Part shown: positions 16,018 to 22,390 of the stretch, piece by piece
Numbering within the stretch: the first letter of the stretch is position 1
Layout of the letters: each line of letters opens with the position of its first letter
DNA from: DATDUP01 sp035290345
GTDB taxonomy: Bacteria; Patescibacteriota; Patescibacteriia; Magasanikbacterales; UBA922
Reading direction: 5' to 3'
Length of the DNA: 22,642 bases
NCBI GenBank assembly: GCA_035290345.1
Contig: DATDUP010000025.1
Span: 1-22,642, forward strand
Notes under the pieces: model-generated
What the model was told of the DNA's origin: nothing
The model's input: the letters and a program-made list of their open reading frames with translations, nothing else
Database searches by the model: none
Position numbers and translations under genes: made by a program

Positions 16018-16355
16018 TGGGATAATTTTTTAAAATTATACTCATTTTTCATTCCCTTTTTTCAGGGAAAGTCTCAATTGTTTCGTAGTTGGTTTTGCGT
16101 ACGCTATTTTGACTCTTTTGTAGAGATGACCATGAAAAAAAGTTAAAATTTGATTGTTTTTTCGGTTACCCAGACTAAATTGTAAGATATACACGAAATC
16201 TGGGCAATGATTAAGCTGTCTAGTGGTGGTACAATATTCGATCATTATGATATTTGCTACCCGGGGGTAACTATGCGGGTTCACGCAACCAGACAATTAA
16301 AGTAAAATTCACCCTCTAGATATGGGTTCTCGGTCCAAAAATTAACTGATTAAGA
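15957..16355. other. Intergenic stretch without a supported gene
   Basis: AT-rich and gene-free as far as I can see. It contains short inverted repeats: TTCCCT/AGGGAA (16052-16069), CCCAGA/TCTGGG (16169-16204) and TACCC/GGGTA near 16259-16269. An 84-codon minus-strand frame (16042-16296) has no recognisable features, and its Cys/Tyr/Thr-rich sequence looks non-coding. Confidence 0.5.
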
Positions 16356-16892
16356 CTATTTGATTATATTAATGCCTTTGGGTAGCTTTTCTTGTATTAT
16401 GCTCAAATCAAGCTCGGAATAATTATTGCCGGAAATATTTAAGATTTTGAGATTTTGCAGATTGCCCAGTTCATATGGCAAACCAGTAAGTTGATTATCT
16501 GACAGGTCTAATGTTTGCAAGTTATTTAGCTGTCCAATTTCTGCCGGGATGCCAGTCATTTGATTGTCACTAGCATCGATGACTTTTAAGTTCTGGAGAT
16601 GTCTTATTTCTGCTTGGATGGCGCCATTTAACTGGTTCTTTGACACATCCAGTTCTTCTAAGTCCTTTTGACTAAAAACATATTCCGGTATTTTCTGTAG
16701 ATTTTGGTTACTTAGATCTAGCTTTTTGTTTGTTTGGGGTTCTTCAGTTAGCTGAGTTTTGTCTATCAGTGCGTCCTGATTGTCAATATTTTTTTGTCTG
16801 CATCAATTGGGCGTGGTGATTGTAATAGTGTACAACCGCTTAGCAACAGACTGGCCGCAATAATGATTAGGAGCGGGTTATTTTTTATACAT
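16356..16892 (-). pseudogene. Leucine-rich-repeat lipoprotein, broken by two frameshifts
   Basis: The intact part ends in several leucine-rich repeats of the bacterial type (LQTLDLSDNQLTGLPYELGN, LKILNISGNN), which usually form a protein-binding surface. The open frame extends upstream past 16646 through IDKTQLTEEPQTNKKLDLSN to an in-frame TGA at 16803-16805. In the next frame upstream lies a clear lipoprotein signal peptide, NPLLIIIAASLLLSGC, with lipobox LSGC, then TLLQSPRPIDADKK. Restoring one A in the A7 run near 16790-16796 rejoins the two parts. Removing one A from the A6 run just after the ATG at 16892 opens the start. Both lesions lie in A-homopolymers, so either gene decay or sequencing error could explain them. 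Confidence 0.7.
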
Positions 16893-16975
16893 TTAAAGTT
16901 AATGTGTGGATGTAATAACAATTGATTTATTGTCCCCGAAATATATCTGAATGTATGGAGGTATGTTCATTATTT

Positions 16976-17003
16976 TTGACACAAATTTTCGTCTTACTAT
17001 ATA
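16976..17003 (+). promoter_or_regulatory. Weak candidate promoter
   Basis: TTGACA (16976-16981) followed after 16 nt by TATATA (16998-17003). It points toward the EamA gene but lies about 180 nt upstream of it; a much better promoter sits closer. It could be incidental in this AT-rich stretch. Confidence 0.25.
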
Positions 17004-17117
17004 GCAATTTTAGCACTTCAGACTTACGTTTTCAATAAGCATAAATTTGGTAGAGCGAGAAAGAAGACGCGAGAGATCTCTACTGTCAAGGGGTGGCTGG
17101 GCTGTTCTCTGTCAGGA

Positions 17118-17147
17118 TTGACAAAAACGATGTAATTGTGGTATTCT
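17118..17147 (+). promoter_or_regulatory. Promoter of the EamA transporter gene
   Basis: -35 TTGACA (17118-17123), 18-nt spacer, -10 TATTCT (17142-17147) preceded by TGG, an extended -10. The predicted start near 17154 rules out the upstream in-frame ATGs at 17136 and 17151 as translation starts and supports the ATG at 17187. Confidence 0.65.
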
Positions 17148-17186
17148 GTCATGTCCGTAATACTGCGGCAAAACAGGAGGGGTGGC

Positions 17187-18125
17187 ATGGGCATCATAGC
17201 AACAATTCTGGTTGTGGCTGGTGCGCTTGCGCTGGCCTTCTACAATGTTCTTTCAAGAATTTTCCAGCGTGATGATTGGAGGAATCGTTCGGCGCTGGTG
17301 TCCGTGGCGACTTCGGTCGGATCAGCAATCATGCTCCTGGGGTACTCGCTAGTCACCGGTGGGCCGAGTATGTCTGCTGGGTGGCTGTTCCCGGTCTTGG
17401 CGACAGGTATTCTGAATATTGGCATCATGTTTGCTAAGATGCGGGCACGCGCACTCGAGGATGTATCATTGGTTACCCCGATCGACTCAACGACACCTGT
17501 GGTGGTGATTTTTACCGCCATGATCATTGTCGGTGAGTTTCCTACCCGATTGGGTTGGGTGGGGATTTGGGTACTGGTTCTGGGGACCTACGTCCTGAAT
17601 ATTCAGGAGCTTCGTCAACAGTTGGCGGAGAGAGACAGGGCAGTAGGTTCGCGATGGTGGAGAGAATTACGAGTTTGGTTGGCCCCGTTTCTGGCTCTTC
17701 GAAAGAGTGCCGGAGTACGGTGGGCGTTCTTTGCTGTTGCCCTCTCCACCATCAGTCTGAATTACGATGGTCTTACGGCACGTCGTACTGACGTCGGATT
17801 CGGATTCGGATTGGTGTACGCAATCGTAGCTTTAGGGAACGCCACTGTTGCGGTTGTGAGACAGGAACACCGAGGTGCCACTTGGGAAGGTTTTAGTCTG
17901 CGGATGGTTATCCTTGGACTGCCATTGGCGGTCGGAACGATTCTGACCGGGTTGGCTTTTCAACTTTCCCTAGTTGCCTATGTGGGTACGATGAAGCGGG
18001 TGGTCATTCCTCTCACGATCATACTTGCCTATTTCGTTCTGAAGGAGCGAGGGTTTTTCCGACAGAGGATCGTCGGGGGTATTATCATGGCCGTCGGGGC
18101 GGCATTAGTGGCTTTAGGGGGCTGA
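17187..18125 (+). CDS. EamA/DMT-superfamily transporter
   Basis: Inner-membrane metabolite or drug exporter of the EamA type, 312 residues with about ten hydrophobic segments in two EamA halves. The first begins GIIATILVVAGALALAFYNV and the second ends in AYFVLKERGFF and IVGGIIMAVGAALVALGG. The conserved LKE near the end of the second repeat is typical. I use the ATG at 17187 because AGGAGG lies 6 nt upstream and the promoter excludes earlier starts. The gene is visibly GC-richer than its flanks and, unlike the core genes here, has a perfect Shine-Dalgarno sequence, which suggests transfer from another bacterium. The substrate is unknown. Its 3' untranslated region carries two stem-loops and a hammerhead ribozyme. 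Confidence 0.85.
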   Translation: MGIIATILVVAGALALAFYNVLSRIFQRDDWRNRSALVSVATSVGSAIMLLGYSLVTGGPSMSAGWLFPVLATGILNIGIMFAKMRARALEDVSLVTPIDSTTPVVVIFTAMIIVGEFPTRLGWVGIWVLVLGTYVLNIQELRQQLAERDRAVGSRWWRELRVWLAPFLALRKSAGVRWAFFAVALSTISLNYDGLTARRTDVGFGFGLVYAIVALGNATVAVVRQEHRGATWEGFSLRMVILGLPLAVGTILTGLAFQLSLVAYVGTMKRVVIPLTIILAYFVLKERGFFRQRIVGGIIMAVGAALVALGG

Positions 18126-18146
18126 AGTCGAGTGAGAGAGCGCTAG

Positions 18147-18175
18147 ACAGCAGTGGCGCAAGATATATCTGCTGT
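18147..18175 (+). other. First stem-loop in the EamA 3' untranslated region
   Basis: ACAGCAG (18147-18153) pairs perfectly with CTGCTGT (18169-18175) across a 15-nt loop, 21 nt after the stop codon. No T-run follows, so it is not a normal terminator. Confidence 0.45.
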
Positions 18176-18180
18176 AAACA

Positions 18181-18216
18181 GGGTGGTCTGGTCGGTTAAA
18201 TCTGATCAGGCCACCC
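18181..18216 (+). other. GC-rich stem-loop directly upstream of the ribozyme
   Basis: GGGTGGTCTG (18181-18190) pairs with CAGGCCACCC (18207-18216), 10 bp with one G-U, 16-nt loop. There is no T-run; the next base belongs to ribozyme helix III. After self-cleavage at 18224 it would lie 8 nt from the new mRNA 3' end. Confidence 0.65.
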
Positions 18217-18278
18217 CAACCTTCTTCCGATGAGAGCGGAACTGATGAGTCCGAAATTATCACAGGACGAAAAGGTTG
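18217..18278 (+). ncRNA. Type III hammerhead self-cleaving ribozyme
   Basis: All parts appear in the order of a type III (helix-III-open) hammerhead. Helix III is CAACCTT (18217-18223) with AAGGTTG (18272-18278), 7 bp. The cleavage triplet is TTC (18222-18224), with cleavage expected after C17 at 18224. Helix I is TTCCG (18225-18229) / CGGAA (18237-18241) with a 7-nt loop. Core strand one is CTGATGA (18242-18248). Helix II is GTCC (18249-18252) / GGAC (18265-18268) with a 12-nt loop; its G10.1-C11.1 pair is kept. Core strand two is GAAA (18269-18272). The stem II pairs GUCC/GGAC match those of the well-known Schistosoma hammerhead. It lies on the same strand as the EamA gene, about 90 nt after its stop. 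Activity is inferred from the intact consensus. Confidence 0.93.
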
Positions 18279-18370
18279 CCGGTAGTTTCATTTTGTAATC
18301 TGATTGGGAGGATAGATTTGTTAGCCACTGTGGCGAAGGGGTAGTAGAGTATGGGTGACGGAGTGGTCTT

Positions 18371-19012
18371 TTATTTTTTAGTTGCAAAAATATTTATCCA
18401 AGTATTTTCTATTTGAACATTATCTATATCTTTCTCTTTTTTAATTATCATATTCAAAATTTTGAAATCACAAGACTCAATCAAATTTTTGAATTCATCT
18501 TCAGTATAGAGAGCATAAAATTTTGTCCGCCCCCCGTCCTCCTCTTTTTGGATAGACCCTTCTCCGGTTCCAGCTTTGATTGAAATGAACATAAGCCCAG
18601 AAGATTTTAGTACTCTCCGAAATCCGAGTAAAGCATTTTTTGCATCTTTTTTGGGAATATGAAAAAATGAAGCGCAGGCCCAAATGCCATCAAAACTACT
18701 GTCCTGAAAATCAAGCTTCCTCATGTCTGTTTGAATAAATTTGGCATTGGACACATTTTGGGAAGCTATTTTTACGAAATTTGCAGTTAAATCAATTCCT
18801 ATTACTTTTAAATTTTGTTCAGCAAAATATTTGACGTCTCTGCCCGGACCGCAGCCGATATCCAAAATTTTTTGTCCTTTTAAATTTTGAATAAAAAAAT
18901 CTGCGATATCTTTTATTTCATTTATATCAAAATGAGTCTTATGATAATTTGCCGCCGTTTGTTCGTAAGTTTGGATTGTCCTTGCGACTGCGCTTTTGTC
19001 TGGCATAACCAT
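18371..19012 (-). CDS. Class I SAM-dependent methyltransferase
   Basis: Rossmann-fold methyltransferase of the Methyltransf_11/25 type, about 211-213 residues. Motif I is KILDIGCGPGRDV at about residue 48. The acidic end of strand two follows in VIGIDLTANFVKIA, and motif II/III in FDGIWACASFFHIPKK with a GFRRVLKSSGLMFISIKAG strand pair. The substrate is unknown; the small-molecule or ubiquinone-like group is the nearest resemblance. Start: ATG at 19012 (MVMPDK) or 19006 (MPDK). The inverted repeat CATAACC/GGTTATG (19004-19020) overlaps both, so the choice is open. The gene is AT-rich, minus-strand and convergent with the EamA gene. No Shine-Dalgarno sequence. Confidence 0.88.
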   Translation of the reverse strand: MVMPDKSAVARTIQTYEQTAANYHKTHFDINEIKDIADFFIQNLKGQKILDIGCGPGRDVKYFAEQNLKVIGIDLTANFVKIASQNVSNAKFIQTDMRKLDFQDSSFDGIWACASFFHIPKKDAKNALLGFRRVLKSSGLMFISIKAGTGEGSIQKEEDGGRTKFYALYTEDEFKNLIESCDFKILNMIIKKEKDIDNVQIENTWINIFATKK

Positions 19013-19117
19013 TGGTTATGAGGTGAAAGTTTAAAGGTGTGCTCATAACAATTTTCCCAGAGAGTCGGAATTTGGTGCGATGTTTGGCAGGAAAATTTTG
19101 GGGTCCGTTTGTGTTTG

Positions 19118-19453
19118 CTAATGTTGTATCAGAATAACACTGATTATTCCTAGTCCTATACCAAGCTTGTTTATTATAGATAAATCCTCTTTAAAATATA
19201 AAACACCAACAAGAACTACGATGATTAAATTCAAAATTGTTATCACTGAAATTGCTTTGGAAAGGAATTCGTATTTTAAGGAAAACGCCCAGATTACAGT
19301 CGCTGCCAGATAAGTGATTATGCCTAATACAAATAAAAATTGTTTTTGGTCAGTAGCCCATTTTTTTAAGATTATGTCTCCAGATGCTTCAAAAATAGCA
19401 GCGAGAATAATGAGAAAGAAAAAAGCAGTTTTTAAAGTAACTTCAGATGACAT
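19118..19453 (-). CDS. SMR-type small multidrug/metabolite transporter
   Basis: Four-helix inner-membrane protein of 111 residues, the usual length for the small multidrug resistance family (EmrE-like, drug/metabolite superfamily). Helix 1 contains the single membrane-buried Glu in FLIILAAIFEASGDIILKKW, in the position of the essential Glu14 of EmrE, used for proton-coupled export. Helices follow at about residues 38-58, 65-85 and 93-111, with the segment FKEDLSIINKLGIGLGIISV before the end. Such proteins act as antiparallel dimers. Whether it exports drugs, guanidinium or polyamine-like compounds cannot be told. It is one of a run of separate minus-strand accessory genes. Confidence 0.82.
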   Translation of the reverse strand: MSSEVTLKTAFFFLIILAAIFEASGDIILKKWATDQKQFLFVLGIITYLAATVIWAFSLKYEFLSKAISVITILNLIIVVLVGVLYFKEDLSIINKLGIGLGIISVILIQH

Positions 19454-19511
19454 AAAAATAATTTCTCGTGGTGATTAATGGACATTTTGTGGCTTAAAGG
19501 TGAAAATGAAT

Positions 19512-19539
19512 TGAGTATGATATTTGCGTTTTATGTCAA
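19512..19539 (-). promoter_or_regulatory. Candidate promoter of the SMR gene
   Basis: On the minus strand, TTGACA (19534-19539), 16-nt spacer, then TACTCA (19512-19517). The -35 is perfect but the -10 is poor. It would give a leader of about 50 nt. Confidence 0.35.
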
Positions 19540-19584
19540 GTACTTGTTGTCATATAGAAACTGCTGGATAGGCTAATTTCGCCG

Positions 19585-19944
19585 CTATAATACTTCCTCA
19601 TCCTCAACACGCCAAGCTGGATCAACAATGCAGAGAAATTTCAAGTCAGTGGTTCCTGGGTTTTTAATATACTGTTCTGAATGAGGTGGAATATAGATGG
19701 CCTGGCCCGCGCGGACTTTTGCATTTTCTTTGTCAATATACATTATCCCTTCCCCTTCTAAAATGTAATAGACCTCCGAAGTTTTTAGCTTGTGTGGTTG
19801 CGAGGTTAGGCCCGGCTTTAATACGGCATGGGCTAGACTGTAACGGAACCCTAGGTCCATCTTACCAGGATGTAAAAGTTCGCGAAGGATTGTGTTGTCT
19901 CCGGCTGTAAATTCTCTACAGTTTTGTAAATCTTTGATAAACAT
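19585..19944 (-). CDS. Cupin-domain protein
   Basis: Single-domain cupin of 119 residues, a small beta-barrel that normally binds one metal ion. Cupin motif 1 is seen as GLTSQPHKLKTSEVYYILEG, in which the usual second His is replaced (HKLKTSE), and motif 2 as IPPHSEQYIKN. This HxLKTSE version occurs in a well-populated group of small cupins of uncertain function. Motifs 1 and 2 together keep at least one His and the Glu, plus the motif-2 His, so metal binding is plausible. Possible roles are isomerase, dioxygenase or sugar/amino-acid binding; the sequence does not decide. The frame starts at the ATG at 19944 without a Shine-Dalgarno sequence. Confidence 0.85.
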   Translation of the reverse strand: MFIKDLQNCREFTAGDNTILRELLHPGKMDLGFRYSLAHAVLKPGLTSQPHKLKTSEVYYILEGEGIMYIDKENAKVRAGQAIYIPPHSEQYIKNPGTTDLKFLCIVDPAWRVEDEEVL

Positions 19945-20015
19945 AGGCGTAATATTGGCGAGGCTTGCGGAGGGTACGGAATAGCCAAATTTGTGTATAT
20001 GTCGTTAAGCGAGGA

Positions 20016-20669
20016 TTATTTAGTCAGCAGATCTTCGTAAAGGGCGATGATGGTTTGTACGTCTTTGATGGGAGTTGCAACGGCTGTGCCGTTTTCGTAT
20101 GACCAAAAATGGATTTCGGCCATGATGTTGCGGCCATCATCCAGATGATAAATAAATATTTTACGCAGGCAACCGTCCCCTCCTGTTCCCGGGCACATGA
20201 AAACTTGAGGAGTGTAGGCAAGCTGATCGTGTTCTTTATAAGTTGTCTGGGCTAACTTCGTATACGCACTCTCGTACCAGCTTAAAGTTTTGTTAGTTTT
20301 TATGTATTCATCTAGGTTATTTGTCTTTTCTTGCTCCACTATGGTTAAGCTCGTCGAACAAAGAGGTGAATAAACTGGGTCTAAGTTCTTGTCATCGCAG
20401 GGTTTTACTTCAATAGCTTTTTGTGGTTCTGCATCGTCGAGTGACTCAAAATATTCAACCTCGGATGTTAGGTAAGTGTCTGGGAGGTTGCCCAATAGGT
20501 TGTTTATAAATTCTATGGGTTCGTTTTCTGTTTGTTTAGTTTTTGATGGCTCGATGTTGATGGTGTTATTTTTGTCTTGGAATGACATTTGATACCAATA
20601 TGTTCCGCCAGCAATCATTAATAAGAGTATGATGGCAGAAATGATTAGCACGGCGTTGTTTCTTTTCAT
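20016..20669 (-). CDS. Membrane-anchored hypothetical protein
   Basis: 217 residues, no family recognised. A single N-terminal hydrophobic segment (residues 7-27, VLIISAIILLLMIAGGTYWY) preceded by KRNN predicts an inner-membrane anchor with the rest outside. The exported part has a low-complexity Asn/Thr/Glu/Lys linker (about 33-50) and a folded domain with four Cys: CDDKNLDPVYSPLC and CPGTGGDGC. These could form two disulphides. The C-terminus reads IFIYHLDDGRNIMAEIHFWS. It may be a cell-surface or envelope protein; the function is unknown. Confidence 0.75.
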   Translation of the reverse strand: MKRNNAVLIISAIILLLMIAGGTYWYQMSFQDKNNTINIEPSKTKQTENEPIEFINNLLGNLPDTYLTSEVEYFESLDDAEPQKAIEVKPCDDKNLDPVYSPLCSTSLTIVEQEKTNNLDEYIKTNKTLSWYESAYTKLAQTTYKEHDQLAYTPQVFMCPGTGGDGCLRKIFIYHLDDGRNIMAEIHFWSYENGTAVATPIKDVQTIIALYEDLLTK

Positions 20670-20699
20670 AGTTATGTGGTTATGTTTAAGTAAAAAAGT

Positions 20700-20705
20700 A
20701 GTATA
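20700..20705 (-). promoter_or_regulatory. -10 element upstream of the membrane-anchored protein gene
   Basis: TATACT on the minus strand, which would give a leader of about 24 nt. No -35 match is visible at normal spacing. Confidence 0.3.
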
Positions 20706-20754
20706 TTAGTTTAGAAAAAGAGCCACACACTGTTGGGCAATATTCGCTAATACA

Positions 20755-21351
20755 CTATGGCAAACCGATTATTGTTTTCTCGCCATTTTCCACAAGTACT
20801 GCTTGGTTGTCTGTTAATTCCATAATTTCATAATTCGCCTGGTTTTTTAAATCGGCAACTACTGCCTGGTCTTTTCTTTGGTAATGTGGAATGACTGCAA
20901 AGTCTACAATTTTCAGACCAGTCGTGTCAGACAGATTCATATCATTATCATCCCATGGTCCAGATACTTCAACATTCGGACCGACCACAATACTTCCTGC
21001 GCTCACGCCGACATATAAGCCACAAAAGGATGGTAAGAGCAGGTCGAGACCGGATTCGCGCATTTTTTGAAGTAAATAAAAAGTATTTCCACCGCACACA
21101 TAGATAACATCGGCGTTGTTGATTTCTTTAGCTGCGACCTCGTGGTCAAGGTTCAGGGTAGTGATGTGGGTAATTCCGAGATTGATAAGCTCTTGTCGTG
21201 ATTCTCTGACGTACCTTAATTCATGCTCGGTTCTTGAAGCAGTCGGAATAAAAATGATGTGAATTTGCCCCGTGGGTTTGTCGAGGAGTGAGAGAAAAGT
21301 ATCAGACACTTCCTTATTGAAAAAACCAGCAGATGTCAGTAATAGTTTCAT
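20755..21351 (-). CDS. Peptidase S51-family protein (PepE-like)
   Basis: Cytoplasmic serine peptidase of the dipeptidase E/cyanophycinase fold, 198 residues from the ATG at 21351 (MKLLLTSAGFFNKEV). The nucleophile elbow is YVGVSAGSIV with Ser117 as the likely catalytic residue, and the catalytic His is in VIPHYQ (His156). The CGGNTFYLL loop is also typical of the family. PepE cleaves Asp-X dipeptides, but relatives act on other substrates, so specificity is uncertain. The frame extends upstream to 21510, but that part runs into a GC-rich intergenic block and shows no homology. A weak AGGA lies 9 nt before the chosen ATG. Confidence 0.88.
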   Translation of the reverse strand: MKLLLTSAGFFNKEVSDTFLSLLDKPTGQIHIIFIPTASRTEHELRYVRESRQELINLGITHITTLNLDHEVAAKEINNADVIYVCGGNTFYLLQKMRESGLDLLLPSFCGLYVGVSAGSIVVGPNVEVSGPWDDNDMNLSDTTGLKIVDFAVIPHYQRKDQAVVADLKNQANYEIMELTDNQAVLVENGEKTIIGLP

Positions 21352-21424
21352 AGGTTTAATTCCTGGAGAGATTTTTGTACGATATTTCGGCTTATGAGGA
21401 CAATTGTAAGCTGAACAAATTTTC

Positions 21425-21510
21425 TTATGAACCATGTTGGGCGACCCGAGCGGAACGCAGTGGAGCGAGAGCCTGGTATGGTTTGAGTCCAGAATTCCGT
21501 CGTCCCTCAT
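21425..21510. other. GC-rich intergenic block
   Basis: Between the S51 gene and the PH-like gene, a stretch of about 85 nt is clearly richer in G and C than its AT-rich surroundings (for example GAGCGGAACGCAGTGGAGCG at 21449). No other copy occurs in this window. It looks like a dispersed repeat or a remnant of another element rather than coding sequence. Confidence 0.3.
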
Positions 21511-21971
21511 TGTCTAATTGACTGCAGAATGGCTTGTTCTAATTTTGTAGGTTCATCCGTGCCTATTCTGAACGTTTTGCCATTTTTCATTTTTATTTCA
21601 ACCGCATCAAAACCGGAAACACTATAGATCCACATCTTGGGCCATAACCATCGCTTTATTCCCCATCCATAATACCAATGATTCTTTACGGTTTTAGCAG
21701 ACATGACATCATTTAGCAAAAACTTTTTTTGATAAATACCATAGCCGAATTTGATTCGTAAATATTTTTCATCAATACTTACTTGGAGTGACCCGAAAGA
21801 AGCAAGAATACATAGAATTAATACCATTATGGCAGTAACGGCAAAATTTGTGCCGGAATCGTATGAAGGAGGTTCGGCCCGAGCCGTAATATCCGCCCAG
21901 GCGAAAAGCACCAGCACGATCAGGGTGATGACTAGCATTAGATAACCGATTTGTGTGTGTTTGTAATTCAT
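21507..21971 (-). CDS. Two-helix membrane protein with PH-like domain
   Basis: 154 residues. Two hydrophobic segments at about residues 9-30 (GYLMLVITLIVLVLFAW) and 43-63 (VTAIMVLILCILASFGSL) form a hairpin. A cytoplasmic beta-rich domain follows with VSIDEKYLRIKFGYGIYQKK, a Trp/Tyr-rich segment (WYYGWGIKRW) and VEIKMKNGKTFRIGTDEP, ending in a helix. This is the architecture of small bacterial PH-domain/DUF304-like membrane proteins. The function is unknown. The start is at 21971, where upstream sequence shows a TATAAA -10 (22010-22015) and no Shine-Dalgarno sequence. Confidence 0.78.
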   Translation of the reverse strand: MNYKHTQIGYLMLVITLIVLVLFAWADITARAEPPSYDSGTNFAVTAIMVLILCILASFGSLQVSIDEKYLRIKFGYGIYQKKFLLNDVMSAKTVKNHWYYGWGIKRWLWPKMWIYSVSGFDAVEIKMKNGKTFRIGTDEPTKLEQAILQSIRQ

Positions 21972-22069
21972 GGGATTGATATTGTTGACATTTAAAATTT
22001 TTTGAGCTTTTTATACACGCCATCATTGGGTGTGAATTATTTTCACTTTTTGTTTTTTCGTTCACTCAA

Positions 22070-22078
22070 GGGGGGGGG
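22070..22078. repeat. G9 homopolymer
   Basis: Nine consecutive G residues in an AT-rich intergenic stretch, followed directly by CGAATTCG. Such a run could be a slippage hot spot. A sequencing or assembly error is also possible. Confidence 0.6.
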
Positions 22079-22091
22079 CGAATTCGTTCAA

Positions 22092-22390
22092 TTATATTTT
22101 TCTGTATCGTGCACTTCTTCCTAGTCCAACTCTTTCAATTTTTTTTAATCTAAGCAAAACATCCAACGTCTGTTTTACTGTTGGTCTCGCTATCTTAGTC
22201 TGTTTGGCAATATCACCTGTGTTGGTTTCTTTTGTTTTTTCAATATATTGCCAAACAATAATTTGTTTTTCCGAAAGAATTTTTTCTATATTTTCTTTAG
22301 AAAGTAGCTCCACCGCCATTTGTGATTGTTTCAAAATCATATCAAAAAAGAAATCGAGCCAATCAGTGATATTTTCTTTTTCTGTCCCCA
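22092..22390 (-). pseudogene. C-terminal stub of a Fic-like protein, cut by an insertion sequence
   Basis: The visible frame has a helical segment (ITDWLDFFFDMILKQSQMAV) followed by a winged helix-turn-helix (TNTGDIAKQTKIARPTVKQT) and ends LGRSARYRKI. This arrangement is typical of the C-terminal region of Fic/DOC proteins with an HTH tail. No Fic catalytic motif (HPFxxGNGR) lies in the window, because the upstream sequence is replaced by an insertion sequence at about 22391. The frame does continue open into the IS to 22454 (ATG), but those residues (MAYMHIMPVRTQSCLM) are IS sequence. The stub lacks the catalytic domain, so it could at most act as a small DNA-binding protein. Confidence 0.5.

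Noticed and set aside
16275..16290. tRNA-like T-arm sequence GCGGGTTCACGCAACC
   Set aside because: Lacks the TTCRA consensus spacing and there is no acceptor, D or anticodon arm around it.
16042..16296. 84-codon minus-strand frame in the gap after the coiled-coil gene
   Set aside because: No promoter, ribosome binding site or recognisable protein features.
17136..17186. Longer EamA start at 17136
   Set aside because: It overlaps the -10 element; the ATG at 17187 has AGGAGG at ideal spacing.
21352..21510. N-terminal extension of the S51 peptidase to 21510
   Set aside because: It runs through a GC-rich intergenic block and has no family resemblance; the fold starts at MKLLLTSAG.
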